Shown here: one piece after another, positions 34,563 to 45,978 of the stretch | How positions within the stretch are numbered: position 1 is the stretch's first letter | Layout of the letters: each line of letters opens with the position of its first letter | From: Tuctoria greenei | Lineage: Eukaryota; Streptophyta; Magnoliopsida; Poales; Poaceae | Assembly (NCBI GenBank): GCA_036927565.1 | Contig: JAYESD010000007.1 | Location: forward strand, 1,199,644-1,263,643 | DNA length: 64,000 bases | Direction: 5' to 3' | The notes under the pieces: generated by a model | What the model was told of the DNA's origin: nothing | The model's database searches: none | The model's input: the letters and a program-made list of their open reading frames with translations, nothing else | Translations under genes and position numbers: made by a program

Positions 34563-37500
34563 GCTTACTCCTCCGGCGGATCGAAATGGGTGTTGGATAG
34601 TGGATGTACCAACCACATGACCGGAGAGAGGAACATGTTCATAGAGTATGAGGAGAACGAGGACCCAAGTGAAGGAATCTTCTTTGGGGATAATAGCCAA
34701 GGGAAAATCCTTGGCTCCGGTAAAATTGCTATCTCCTCTTCGCATACTTTGTCTAATGTTTTGCATGTTGATTCCCTAGACTATAATCTCCTATCCATAT
34801 CACAGCTTTGTGATAAAGGATATAAGTGTGTTTTTACTAGTGAGGGTGTGAATGTTCTGAGAGAGGGTAATGACTCAATAGCCTTTAAGGGAGTGCTCAA
34901 GGGAAAGCTCTATCTTATGGACTTTACCACGGATAAAGCTCAACTTGACACATGCTTAATGGCGAAAGCCAACATGGGATGGCTTTGGCATAGAAGGCTA
35001 GCCCATGTTGGAATGAGGAACCTTCAAAAGCTCCTTAAAGGAGAGCACGTTCGTGGCCTAAAGGATGTGGTATTTGAAAAGGATAGGCCATGTGGTGCGT
35101 GCCAAGCGGGAAAGCAAGTAGGAGCTCAACACCCCTATAAGAATGTCATGACGACAACTAGACCTTTGGAGTTACTCCATATGGATCTTTTTTGCCCCAT
35201 TGCTTACATTAGCATCGGTGGCAACAAGTATGGTCTAGTCATCGTTGATGACTTCTCTAGATATATTTGGGTGTTCTTCTTGCATGATAAGGGTGAAACC
35301 CCCGGTGTCCTCAAGAAATTCCTAAGGAGAGCTCAAAATGAGTTCACCTTAAGGATAAAGGCTATAAGGAGTGACAATGGCACCGAGTTCAAGAACATGC
35401 AAGTAGAAGGGTTCCTAGATGAGGAGGGCATCAAGCATGATTTTTCCGCTCCCTATTCTCCTCAACAAAATGGAATTGCCGAAAGAAAGAATAGGACGCT
35501 TATTGAGATGTCAAGGACGATGCTAGATGAGTACAAAACATCGGACCGGTTTTGGGCGAAAGCGGATAACACCGCTTGCCACGCTGTAAACCGATTGTAC
35601 CTTCATCGCCTCCTTAAGAAGACTCCTTACGAGCTTCTCGTTGGTAAGAAGCCCAATGTTTCTTACTTTCGTGTCTTTGGTAGCAAGTGTTATATCCTCA
35701 ACAAGAATCCTATGACTTCAAAGTTTGCTTCAAAGTCCGATGAGGGTTTCTTGCTTGGATATGACTCAAACACACATGCGTACCGTGTGTTCAACAAATC
35801 CTCCGGAATTGTTGAAATAGCACGTGACGTGGTGTTTGATGAAACCAATGGCTCTCAAGTGGAGCAAGTTGATCAACATGCCATCGATAAAGAGGAACCT
35901 CCACTAGAAGCTCTAAGGAGAATGGCACTTGGAGATGTTCGCCCACAAGAACCATCCCAAAGCCCAAGTGACCATCATCACTATGAAGTAGGTCAAACCC
36001 CCATTGGACAAGTTGGAGATCCACTAGATGCTCCCCAAAATGATAATGGGAATGAAGATCAAGGGGGAGGCATGGATCAAGGGGGAGATCAAAGTGAAGA
36101 AGATGAAACAAGTGATTCAAGAGCTCAACCTCCGCATCCTCGTGTTCATCAAAGTGTTCAACGGGATCATCCTGTTGACAACATTCTAGGAGATATCACA
36201 AGAGGAGTAACAACACGTTCACGTGTTGCAAACTTTTTTGAGCATTTCTCCTTTGTCTCATCCTTGGAACCTCATAAGGTTGAATATGCCTTAAGAGATC
36301 CGAATTGGGTAGTTGCCATGCAAGAGGAGCTCAATAACTTTGAAAGGAACAAGGTTTGGAAGCTTGTCAAGCGCCCACAAGCTAATGTTGTTGGAACCAA
36401 GTGGGTGTTTCGCAACAAACAAGATGAGCATGGTGTGGTAACTAGGAACAAGGCACGACTTGTGGCAAAAGGGTACTCACAAGTTGAAGGATTGGATTTT
36501 GATGAGACATTTGCCCCCGTAGCTAGGCTTGAGTCAATTCGGATATTGTTAGCCTTTGCTACTCATCATGATTTCAAGCTCTACCAAATGGATGTTAAGA
36601 GTGTGTTCCTTAATGGTCCAATAAAGGAAGAAATTTATGTAGAGCAACCTCCGGGGTTTGAAGACCAAGACTATCCTAACCATGTTTACAAATTGCGAAA
36701 GGCTCTTTATGGCCTCAAGCAAGCTCCTAGAGCTTGGTATGAGTGCCTAAGAGACTTTCTAGTTGAAAATGGTTTTAGGATAGGCAAAGCGGATTATACC
36801 CTTTTCACAAAGCACTTCAAAAAGGATCTTTTTGTGTGTCAAATATATGTGGATGACATCATATTTGGTTCCACAAATAAGGTGTTTTGTGATGAGTTCT
36901 CCAAGATAATGACGGAGAGGTTTGAAATGTCCATGATGGGTAAGTTGAAGTTCTTTCTAGGATTTCAACTAAAACAACTCAAAGAAGGGACATTCATAAG
37001 TCAAACTAAGTATACAAAAGATATTCTAAGGAAGTTTGACATGGATAAGGCAAAACCCATCAAAACCCCTATGGGGACAAATGGACACCTAGACCTAAAT
37101 GAGGACGGTCCAAGTGTGGATCAAAAGTTGTATAGGTCTATGATTGGTTCACTTCTCTATCTTTGTGCATCTAGGCCCGATATCATGCTAAGTGTGTGTA
37201 TGTGTGCACGCTTTCAAGCGGCACCTAAGGCTTGTCATTTGACCGCCATTAAAAGGATCTTGAGATATCTAGTACACACACCCTCCTTAGGACTTTGGTA
37301 CCCTAAAGGATCTAAGTTTAACCTCATTGGATATTCCGATGCGGACTATGCGGGGTGCAAAGTTGATAGGAAGAGCACATCGGGTACATGCCAATTCTTG
37401 GGTCGATCTCTAGTGTCTTGTTCCTCCAAGAAGTAAAACTCTATTGCTCTCTCCACCGCCGAAGCGGAATATGTTGCAACCGGAAGTTGTTGTGCACAAC

Positions 37501-37799
37501 TTCTTTGGATGCGACAAACCCTTAGGGGCTATGCGATTAACTTGCGCAACATTCCACTCTTGTGTGACAACGAGAGTGCCATAAAAATAGCCCATAATCC
37601 GGTGGAGCACTCTAGGACCAAGCACATAGACATACGACATCACTTCTTGAGAGATCACTCAATGAAGGGAGATATTGTGATTTCTCATGTGAGGACGGAA
37701 CATCAACTCGCTGATATTTTCACCAAGCCTCTTGATGAGAAGCGTTTCTGTGAGCTAAGAAGTGAGCTCAACATTTTGGATTCTAGGAATGTGGCTTAA
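34563..37799 (+). pseudogene. pol: Copia-A pol with one premature stop
   Basis: The frame opens at 34563 straight after TGTAG and has no ATG before the protease. Domains: aspartic protease with DSG in WVLDSGCTNHMTG; integrase zinc region with H-H-C-C around HRRLAHVG and CGACQAGKQ; integrase core with MDLF, RSDNGTEFKN and PQQNGIAERKNR; reverse transcriptase with LVAKGYSQVEG, YQMDVKSVFLNG and YVDDIIFGST; RNase H with ALSTAEAEY and DNESAIKIA, ending near SELNILDSRNVA. A TAA at 37434-37436 falls right after LVSCSSKK, where Copia-B has glutamine, and it removes most of RNase H. The remainder stays open to 37799. Confidence 0.9.
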
Positions 37800-38008
37800 A
37801 CCACATTCCTCACATTTTTGAGCCATTTCAAAAAACTCTTCTCTATCGTGATTTCTCTTCAAAATCTGTTTGAGAAAACTTTTTCTTGGGATTTGATCAT
37901 GTTTTTATCACATTCTTTCTTTAATTATCATGTTTGTGTTGCTTGTTATCCATAAGGATCAATAGTGTGTGTGCATATCAAAACATCGCTTTTCAGCCCA
38001 GTCGGACC

Positions 38009-38555
38009 GGACTAGTCCGCCCCTGTGGACGGACAAGTCCGGGTCCAGACTAGTCCTCCCTTCACACCGGACTAGTCCGGCCCTTGGGGACTTAAACCCC
38101 CAGGCGGCACAGACCCCTCCTCTCCCTCTCTCACTTGACTCTCTCACTTCCACGCGCTAGCAACCCCCCCCCCCATCAGCGATTTTGCGCTCCAACCACC
38201 AAATCTCAACTCCAATCCACGCATCGGAGTCTTTGGGAGTGAGGGATCACTTCCCCGCGCTCCACATTTGTGATCCATCTCCGATTTCGTCGATTCTAGT
38301 GGATTTGAGAAGGTATTCCCTCGTTCTTCGAAAACTAGCCCCATTCTTGATTCTTAAAGTTTTTGATAGGAACACCTTCATTAATGTTGCTCCATATACC
38401 CTTGCGATCATAGCCTAGGAGTATTGCACGCTGATTCGATGATTTTTCGATGAATCGATTAGGGTTAGGGTTCATTCTGCGCAACCCGGACTAGTCCAGT
38501 CCCTGGCAGACAAGTCCGCCCAGCGGACTAGTCCGACCCTGGGGCGGACAAGTCC
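38009..38555 (+). promoter_or_regulatory. Copia-A pre-ORF3 region with LTR-type palindromes and TATA-like site
   Basis: After pol there is about 800 bp without coding frame. It carries GGACTAGTCC copies at 38009-38018 and near 38069 and 38484-38534, the same motif as in the LTR. A TTAAA flanked by GGGGAC and CCCC lies at 38085-38100, followed by CT-rich sequence (CTCTCCCTCTCTC) like a plant leader. A possible leader intron starts GAGAAG|GTATTCC near 38312. It looks like a second promoter serving ORF3. Confidence 0.5.
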
Positions 38556-38659
38556 GGTTTGCAGAGGGGAAACCCTACTTCTAGTCTTTTCTCGAGATCT
38601 TTTCCGCAATGCTCCCTCTCCTTGGACTCATACCTTCCTTTCTCTATGCTTTCCGTAGC

Positions 38660-40444
38660 ATGTCGAACTCGGAGCGTTCCCCTCCTCGTCTCAACCCCGA
38701 GGGGCGAACCAAAGCTCAAATTGTCGAGGCAAGGACCAAGGCTGCGCTCATAGAGGCGCAAAAGGCAAAGGAAGAGAGACGGCTGAAGGCACTCGAAGCC
38801 TCCAAAGTTGCCGCAAGCATCTACAACGAGGAAGAAGCCATATCTCGAGCAACCGCAGAGTCCCTCAATGAGCTGCGGAAGAAGAAAAGGGAAGACAGGG
38901 AGGCTCACAACTCCAGGGCTGCTGAGGCCAATGCCCCCAAGAGAAAGAAGCTCGTCACCATTGGCGAGAAAGCGAAGGGCAAGGAGCCAGCCCAAATGGA
39001 AGCTGAGCCTAGGGTCGAGCGTGACCCTAAGAAGGGAAAGGATCCGGCTCCTGTCGAGCCGAAGAAGAAGAAGCCAGCTGTCAAGATGTCAGCAAAGAAG
39101 GCAGCTGGAGATGTTGTGATCAAGGAGAAAGGGAAGGCCACTTCCATTGGCCCCCTTGAGGTTCACACACCAGAAAGGAACCCCAAAAGGCAGAAGGAGT
39201 TGTCTGCCAATGTGTTTCATGGAAAAGGGGCTAAAAAGGCCAGGAGGCTGAGGACCGAGAAGGTCTATAAGTTTGAGAGGAGCACGGCAGATCCCAGGTT
39301 CTGGTGCGACTTTCATTGTGACTACTACCGGCTAGTCTATCAGCAGATGAAGAAGCCGTTAATAGAAGCTCAATGGATTGATTGGGATTACATGGCCAAA
39401 AAGCAACACTCTGCTTTTGACGCTGTCATCAAAGCTGCTGAGCGCCATGACCTCAAGAAGATCATGGGTTTCAAGTATGACTGGAACGTCGAAGTGATTC
39501 TGCAGTTCTACTCCACCATCTACTTCACCACCTCAGGTGACAGAAGAATTATTTGGATGACACATGGTGAGCAGTACTCAGTCACTTTCGCAGAGTTCGC
39601 CAAGATTCTAGGGCTTGAGGCACACATGGATCATGAGATTATAATCTCTAACCTCAAGGCCGTGGACCGTGAATAGCTAGCATATATGTATCCAAGTCAC
39701 TTTCCATTTGATGTCGGTCTCGTCCGCAACATCAAGCCCTTCTACAGCATTATGAACAGAATCCTCAGAAGGACGATAGCACCGAAGGACGGTGATACTG
39801 GGGTAATTCAAGGGAACTTGAGGCACTTGCTACTTCTGGTTGATGGGGAAGAGAAGTTCAACCTCGTCGATTACATCTTCGACGATATCTTCAACATCTC
39901 GCATACCCCCAACCGTGCTTGCGGGTATGCCCCCTACATCATGTGCCTCATCGAGAAGGTGTCGGGCGTGACCTTCGTCAAGGACGTGTCGCACCGCCCG
40001 CTTCGTCCTCAGAAGCCTCCGAATGTACCTGTTCCCCCTCGTCACAAGAATGCAGATCCTCCATCTCGCCCCGTGGCACCTCCGTCTCCGCCTCCGCCTC
40101 AATCAATGAGTGCCTTCTTCAAATGCTTCAAGGCGATCTTCACTTTCTGTCGGAAGCAAGAGATACGCGCTCAAAGGGCACACAAGCGCCAGGAAAAATA
40201 TCTTAAGGCGGTGTGCGACAAGCTGGAGGTCCCGATGTCCTCTCCGGAGGTGAGTGATAGGGAGATCACTCCATTCCCCAACTTCACCGCCGATGAGCTC
40301 GCCCAGCTCCAAGAGGATGGAAGCTCCTCTCGGGCTGCTCCCTCGGCAAGGAACTCCGACGACGACGACGACGCCGACGATCATGAGGAAGACGTCGAAG
40401 ATTCCGAGGCCACGGAGAGTGGAAGTGGCGAAGACGAGGACTAG
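38660..40444 (+). pseudogene. Copia-A third ORF (aORF / so-called env-like), one in-frame TAG
   Basis: The frame opens upstream (38609); ATG at 38660 begins MSNSERSPPRLNPEGRTKAQ, a likelier start. The first part is highly basic with a Glu/Ala-rich helix and lysine clusters (PKRKKL, KKKKPA) resembling nuclear localisation signals. The centre (about 39270-39640) has YDWNVEVILQFYSTIYF and TFAEFAKILGLE, resembling the putative plant transposon protein / plant mobile-type region found in extra ORFs of plant LTR elements. TAG at 39674-39676 interrupts it; the frame continues to 40444, ending in a Pro-rich stretch and an acidic tail. No signal peptide or clear membrane helix is seen, so an envelope role is doubtful. 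Function unknown. Confidence 0.7.
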
Positions 40445-40479
40445 TTCTTAGGTCTTAGTTTCCCCCCCCCCCTTCTTTT

Positions 40480-40507
40480 CCTTTTTGGTGCCTTGATGCC
40501 AAAGGGG
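40480..40507 (+). other. conserved hairpin upstream of Copia-A polypurine tract
   Basis: CCTTTTTGG and CCAAAGGGG pair around TGCCTTGATG. Copia-B has the same hairpin at 54961-54989 although the two families' surrounding DNA differs. It is followed by repeated GGGGGAG purine tracts typical of Sireviruses. Confidence 0.65.
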
Positions 40508-40856
40508 AAGAGTTAAGGGGGAGTTAATCTTTTGTGGGTGTGTTTGTGGTTTGTGGACTTGTTATGTAATATATTCATGCTCTTGGATGCTTACATATGT
40601 GCTCAATATAATGCTCTTATTGTCAATCTTATGATTATATTGATGTTCGTTATGTCTTGTCACAATTGTTGAGCACGTCACGTAGGCACCCCACCATAAC
40701 GTGTGTGGGTATGAAAGATCTCCTCCACCTCTTTTACATGCTGCATACATTGAGGGAGAGTCATTCATACGCACACAAGTTATGAAAACCAAATTTAATA
40801 CTCTTAATTGTTGAAGGACTTAATGTGTTGTCATCAATCACCAAAAAGGGGGAGAT

Positions 40857-42513
40857 TGAAAGTGCATCTAGGTTCCCCGTGGGTTTTGGATGATTGATGA
40901 CGACAATTAAGTCGCTAATGAGCTCAAGTGATCTTAGCACAGGTGTGGACTCGATCGGAGATGCAAACCCTCAAAAAGGAAAAGGAAGGAAACATAGTCA
41001 ACTCGAAGCGTAGAAACTAGGGTTTCTAGCGTGTTGAGTTAGACTAGCCGTAGAAATAGGAGGGTGCGTGTGTAAAGTGCATTGAGATCAAGTTTGGGAG
41101 CTCAAAGTGGTTTAGAGGTCAAACCCCTTGAGAGAAAAGAGTGGATAAGTAGTCTGGCAGTAGGGCCGGACTAGTCCGTGCAGGTGGCCGGACTAGTCCG
41201 CCCCTGGCCGGCCAAGTCCGTATTCGGACGGACCAGAAGGGTCTGACTGAGATCGGACTAGTCCGTTTGTGGCCGGACTAGTCCTGGTAGCAGTGAGTGG
41301 GTTTTGGGGACTAAGTCCCAAAACCACGGACTTGTCCGTTTGAGACCGGACCAAGAGGTCCTGAGTGAGAACGGACTAGTCCGCCCTTGGGGCCGGACTA
41401 GTCCGGGTTGGCGAGTTGAAGGTGCTTCTGTGACTAGGTCTGGGAGGACCGAACTAGTCTGCCCTTGGGGCCGGACTAGTCCGTGGTCCTCAGACTAGTC
41501 CGTTTTCACACGGAGCAAAAGGCTCTGTGTGAGATCGGACTAGTCCGGTGGTGACCGAACTAGTCCGTTGTTGAAGTGACCGTTTGAATTTGAAGTTTGG
41601 CGGGTAGTGTGACGATAGCGTGTCAGCTGTCGGGACCTGACAAGAGGTTAGTGGTCCCCTAGGCCGGACTAGTCCGGGCCTGAGGCCGGACTAGTCCGCC
41701 CTTTTGCTGAAGTCATCAGTATGGGCTTGGGACCTCTATAAATAGAGGTCCCCTGGGTTCTTTTGAACCAACTCTTGAAACTCTCGAACCCTAGCGCCGC
41801 CACAGCCAACTTGGAGCACTCCTAAGCCTCTTTCTTGCCTACTTTCCCTCTTAAAACTAATTCTTGAGTGGATTAGGGTTTAGTGAGGTGGAGAAGAGGA
41901 AGAACATCGCGCTTGTGCTCCCGGTTTGATCTCTTGCACTCGTTGAGTCTTTGTGTGCTGTGCGTTGAGTATATTTTGTGGTGTTGATCACCTTTGTGGT
42001 GTGGGAGCCTCAGATTGTGAGAAGCCCCAACGAACTTTGTAATCACCCTTGTGATTAGTGGAAAACCAAGTTAGGCCCGTGTGGTAAACTTGGTGAGGGA
42101 AGGGTTGTTGAACCCGGTCCTTTGTGGACTCCTCAACGGGGACGTAGATTCCTTGTGTGGAATCGAACCTCGGGATAAAATCCTTGTGTCTTCGTGTTCT
42201 TCGCATTTACTTTATCGATTATTTCGTTCTAGGGTTGCTAGTCTTGTTTCGTACTTCATATTGCTAAACTTGTTGAAGCTTGACTCACTCTTGTGTTAGT
42301 AGTTGTTTAACTTGACTTAAACATATCTTCACCTGTAGCCTCGAGAAAATCCCCTAAAACTTGCTAGAAACATCTTTTAGGGTTCTTCACGCAGGCTGAC
42401 CGGACTAGTCCGCCCCCAGACCGGACTAGTCCGCCCCCTGTGATTTAATCTCGTTTTATTAAGTCATTTGCAGGTCAATTAGCCTAGTCACCCCCCCCTC
42501 TAGGCAACTTTCA
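40857..42513 (+). repeat. Copia-A 3' LTR
   Basis: 1657 bp and about 99 percent identical to the 5' LTR. It is preceded by polypurine AAAAAGGGGGAGAT and followed by the AAATG target duplication. Confidence 0.95.
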
Positions 42514-44143
42514 AAATGAAACAACAACAAGCGACCAACAGGTGCTACACATGCTGCTTGAACAGAAAGCAAGAACCAACGGACTTCCCAAAACACTGGA
42601 AGCGTCAACCACACTATGCTTAGCAGAACACTGACTCGGGTACACATAACAGAAGATAGGACGACACACTGCAACCCAGGACTGATGGTAGTCATCAGCC
42701 TAGAGGCCTGCAGCCACCTCATCCGCCGCGAGAGCATCGGCAACATTAACATGCGGCTTGCTGTCGAGTTGAAGGACTCCACGAATCACTCCAATCGTTT
42801 GACTTGATAGGGGTTTCTGGAAGGTGGCCTTATACTTGGTGAGGTCGACAATAGGCGAGTCTGCCGTGTTGTCAAAAATACGCATGAGGCGGAGTTGAGC
42901 CCGTCGTGCAACAGGGATCGCTGAGGGGCAGGCCGCCTGCCTAGCACTTTGACGTGTGGGCTCCAGAGAGGAAGTCTCCTTCTGACAACAACGTCTGGTC
43001 TTCAATGGCGTGGTAGGTGGCGCGTCCAATAGAGCAGGTGCCAAAGGCTGAAATAGTTTGTGGATGGACTTCTGGTCGTCTAATCCAGGAAGCAGCCCAT
43101 CACGCTGCATGGCCTCGCACCTTTCTGGCACAGTTTGATTGGGCACCACCCCATGCGAAACTGCAACGGTATCGCACTGCCGCGCAGGTCCATGAACCAC
43201 TACCTGCTGAGCTGCAAATGTCTGAGTCTTCACAGCGGACCAACCCAAAAGCTCCTCGAGCATCAGGTCCACGCTGTCATGAACGGGAAGGGAGGTCGAA
43301 TCCTTTCCTAAGTTGCAGAGCAACCAGGAAGGATCAGTGGCATCTCAGTGTCCCATCCAGCAGGCTGCCTGTAGGCCTTGAGCAGCTATTAGAGAGCTGC
43401 ACGACACGGTCTCCACTATAGCCGTAGCTTGGTCGGGCCCCTCCACCAATGGGGCGATGGCACGTCCCGATCTGGGTACCCATGTCTTGGCTGGACGTGC
43501 ATGCACAATGTCGTGCCCACACCCTGCGTCAGTAGTAGCAGGACCACCAGACCTGCACGGAGCAGACTGCTGGCTCCAACCCTGAGAAGGTGGGACCCCT
43601 AGTTGGGCAACTATCTAGGCCCCACCTTGTCGGGGACGCCGGTAGCCTTCAAAGCCAGGAGGCGGGCGGTGGTCATCATCGTCGCCAGCAGGCGAGCGAT
43701 CACGAGCCGTCAGAGGACGGCAGCCCATGGGATGTCGAGGCAGTGGAGCAGCCCCTTGAGCCTCATCTGGAACGCCTGGAGCCAAAAACAACAGTAGTAT
43801 CTTGGGGCACCGTCGTCATCGCCGGAGTTGGAGGAGACCGACGAAAACCTACCGCTATCATCTGAAGAGGATGAATCTGGAAGCATCGGGGTGAAATCAT
43901 AAAAGTGATCAATATGAATAAGAACCTCCACCTCGTTCCCTTCTAGTGGTACAACCGACGTAGGCCCATTCGGCGGAACATCAGAGACGCTGGACCTTCT
44001 CGCGTCTGATGGGAAGAAGGTCACCTTCTTGATGCATGGTAGGAGGTTAGGATCGGACATCCATCCATAAAAGGTGAATTCAATCAGATCCGCCTGCATT
44101 GCCATAGCACGGTCCATATGGTCGAAGATGCAGACATCGCCGA
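42514..44143 (-). mobile_element. LINE retrotransposon, 5' part (ORF1-like) displaced by Copia-A
   Basis: This continues the LINE of 26752-30558 on the minus strand. Frame 44162-43710 contains MPRCTFIGDVCIFDHMDRAM, the acidic SSSSDDSGRFSSV stretch and an IHIDHFYDF segment; frame 43323-42700 follows. These resemble the ORF1-like region of grass LINEs that precedes the endonuclease. The 5' end is lost where a Copia-A-like LTR begins at 44144. Several frame breaks are present. Confidence 0.75.
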
Positions 44144-44541
44144 TGAAAGTGCATCTAGGCATCCCCGTGGGTTTTGGATGATTGATAATGACAATTAAGA
44201 GACTAATGAGCTAAGTTGATCTTAAGCACAGGTACAAGGATTGAAATGAGATGAAAACTCTCAAAAAGGAAAAGGAGAAAACGGGCGTCAAAGACTCAAG
44301 CATAGAAATTACGGTTTCTATGGTATTGAGCTTATATGAGTCGTATCATGTGAGAGGGTGGTTGTATCGTGTGCATTGAGATCATACCAAGGGGCTCAAA
44401 GTGGTGGTTTAGAGAAAAACCTAAGTGAGAAGCCTAAAATGAGAAAACCCCTAGGAGGCCGGACTAGTCTGGCCATGGCAGACAAGTCCGTTTTGAGACA
44501 GACCAAACGTCTCTGGATTGAATCTGAGTGATTTTAGAGCT
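44144..44541 (+). repeat. diverged Copia-A-like LTR remnant, left part
   Basis: It starts TGAAAGTGCATCTAGG followed by CCCCGTGGGTTTTGGATGAT, as the Copia-A LTR does, but with many differences. It is cut at 44541 by Copia-B and resumes at 56703. Confidence 0.85.
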
Positions 44542-45918
44542 TGAAAGCATCTAGGCCCCATGAGGTACGGTTTCGGTGATTAATGACAACCATTCGATAT
44601 TACTAATGAATTTGTGAATGCAGGGTCTCAATAACACTCAATCAAATGAAATCAAAATTACATTGGAGACACATATAAAATCAACGGATGAGATCAAATC
44701 AAATCATATGAAGACAAGAAGTGAAAGCTCTAACTTGATATCACTCAATGCTTGAAGACAATCAAAACAACATTTCAAACAAGTGTCAAAGAGGTCACAA
44801 GTTCAAATTCCAAAAGAACAACTCAAAACAACTCGAAGTCAACAAGTTGAACACACCGGATCAACCGACGTTCTATGAGTTGACTACATCGGTCGAGTTG
44901 GTTCAACTGAAGAAGAAGACCTCAGACAAATGCACTCACCGGATCATCCGATGTGAGTGGCTCAGTGACATCGGTCCATCATCACAGATTGCAATACCAT
45001 TGGATCAAGTGAAGCACCGGATCATCCGATGTACAGACTTACATACATCGGTTGAATATCCCAGTAAGCCTCAAGATCAAACAAAATTCTGGAGGAAGAG
45101 CCACCGGATCATCCGATGAGAAGACAGATCAACATCGGTCTAACAACGGTCATATCTGACACAGTGACATCAGCTAATTTGGCTTTGACCGATGTTAACT
45201 GAAGGGGAGACATCGAATCATCCGGTGTTCGCAGAGAAGTGATGTCAGCCTACTTTTCCAACGGCTATCTCGTGGAGGCTGGCTATTTATACCCCTTCAA
45301 CCTGTCAAATCGACATGACTTGAAGCCCAGACATACTCTACACATCCTAGAGCATTCAAGCAATAGAGCTACCACTTTCACATCATTTGCTCATCATTTG
45401 TACACCAAGAGATAGGCTAGAACTAGCTAGAGATAGTGCTTGGGTGCCTCCATTCTTGGTGATTGGAGTCTCTAGTGTAGTGAGAGCCATAAGGGAGTGT
45501 CCCTTGGTGTGTGCGACTTCCGGAGCTTGCCAAGAAGATTGTGGAAGCCCGGAGGATTCCAAAGTGTACAAGGCTTGAGCTCCACCTTGCCGAGGTTGGC
45601 GAACGGAGAAGAATAGTGAAGAACCCCCTTGTCTCGGTGACTTGGGAGTGGCAAAACCCTTCGGTGGGTGCCACAACGTGGATGTAGGTAGATCCTTGTG
45701 ATCTTACCGAACCACGGGATAAACTCCGTGTCCCTTGAGCGTTTGCATCCCTCTCCCTTTTTACACTTATGCAATCTTCATTCCGCAACTTTAATTTACA
45801 TTGATTGCATAGTTTAATCGCATAGGGAATTGGGCTTGAGGTCGTTAATTTTCTTAATTACTTTAAAAATTGAAAGAAAGCCCAATTCACCCCCCTCTTG
45901 GGCGTTTCGATCCTTACA
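44542..45918 (+). repeat. Copia-B 5' LTR
   Basis: 1377 bp, TGAAAGCATCTAGGCCCC to CGATCCTTACA. Palindromes of the type CCGGATCATCCG and ACATCGGT...CCGATGT cluster at 44874-45222, just before a TATTTATA box at 45284-45291. Confidence 0.95.
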
Positions 45919-45978
45919 ATTGGTATCAGAGCGAGGTCGCTCATAGGATCATTCTAGCTTCACCGCTAGAGAGCTTAA

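Larger units (their letters stand above)
30559..42513 (+). mobile_element. Copia-A, complete Sirevirus-type LTR retrotransposon
   Basis: It is bounded by TG...CA LTRs and a 5-bp target duplication AAATG at 30554-30558 and 42514-42518. Order: 5' LTR, primer site TGGTATCAGAGC (32217-32228, complementary to initiator Met-tRNA), gag, pol (protease, integrase, reverse transcriptase, RNase H), a third ORF, a conserved hairpin, and polypurine tract AAAAAGGGGGAGAT just before the 3' LTR. Domain order with integrase before RT marks Copia. The long LTRs, extra ORF and repeated purine tracts mark the Sirevirus (SIRE/Maximus) group. I counted roughly 20 LTR differences by eye over 1656 bp, about 1.2 percent. 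At the usual grass rate of 1.3e-8 that is around half a million years. It is disabled by one stop in pol and one in ORF3. Confidence 0.95.

Noticed and set aside
44748..45119. 123-codon frame repeated at 55507-55878
   Set aside because: It is inside both LTRs of Copia-B, over the palindrome cluster; identical only because the LTRs are copies, with no protein-like features.
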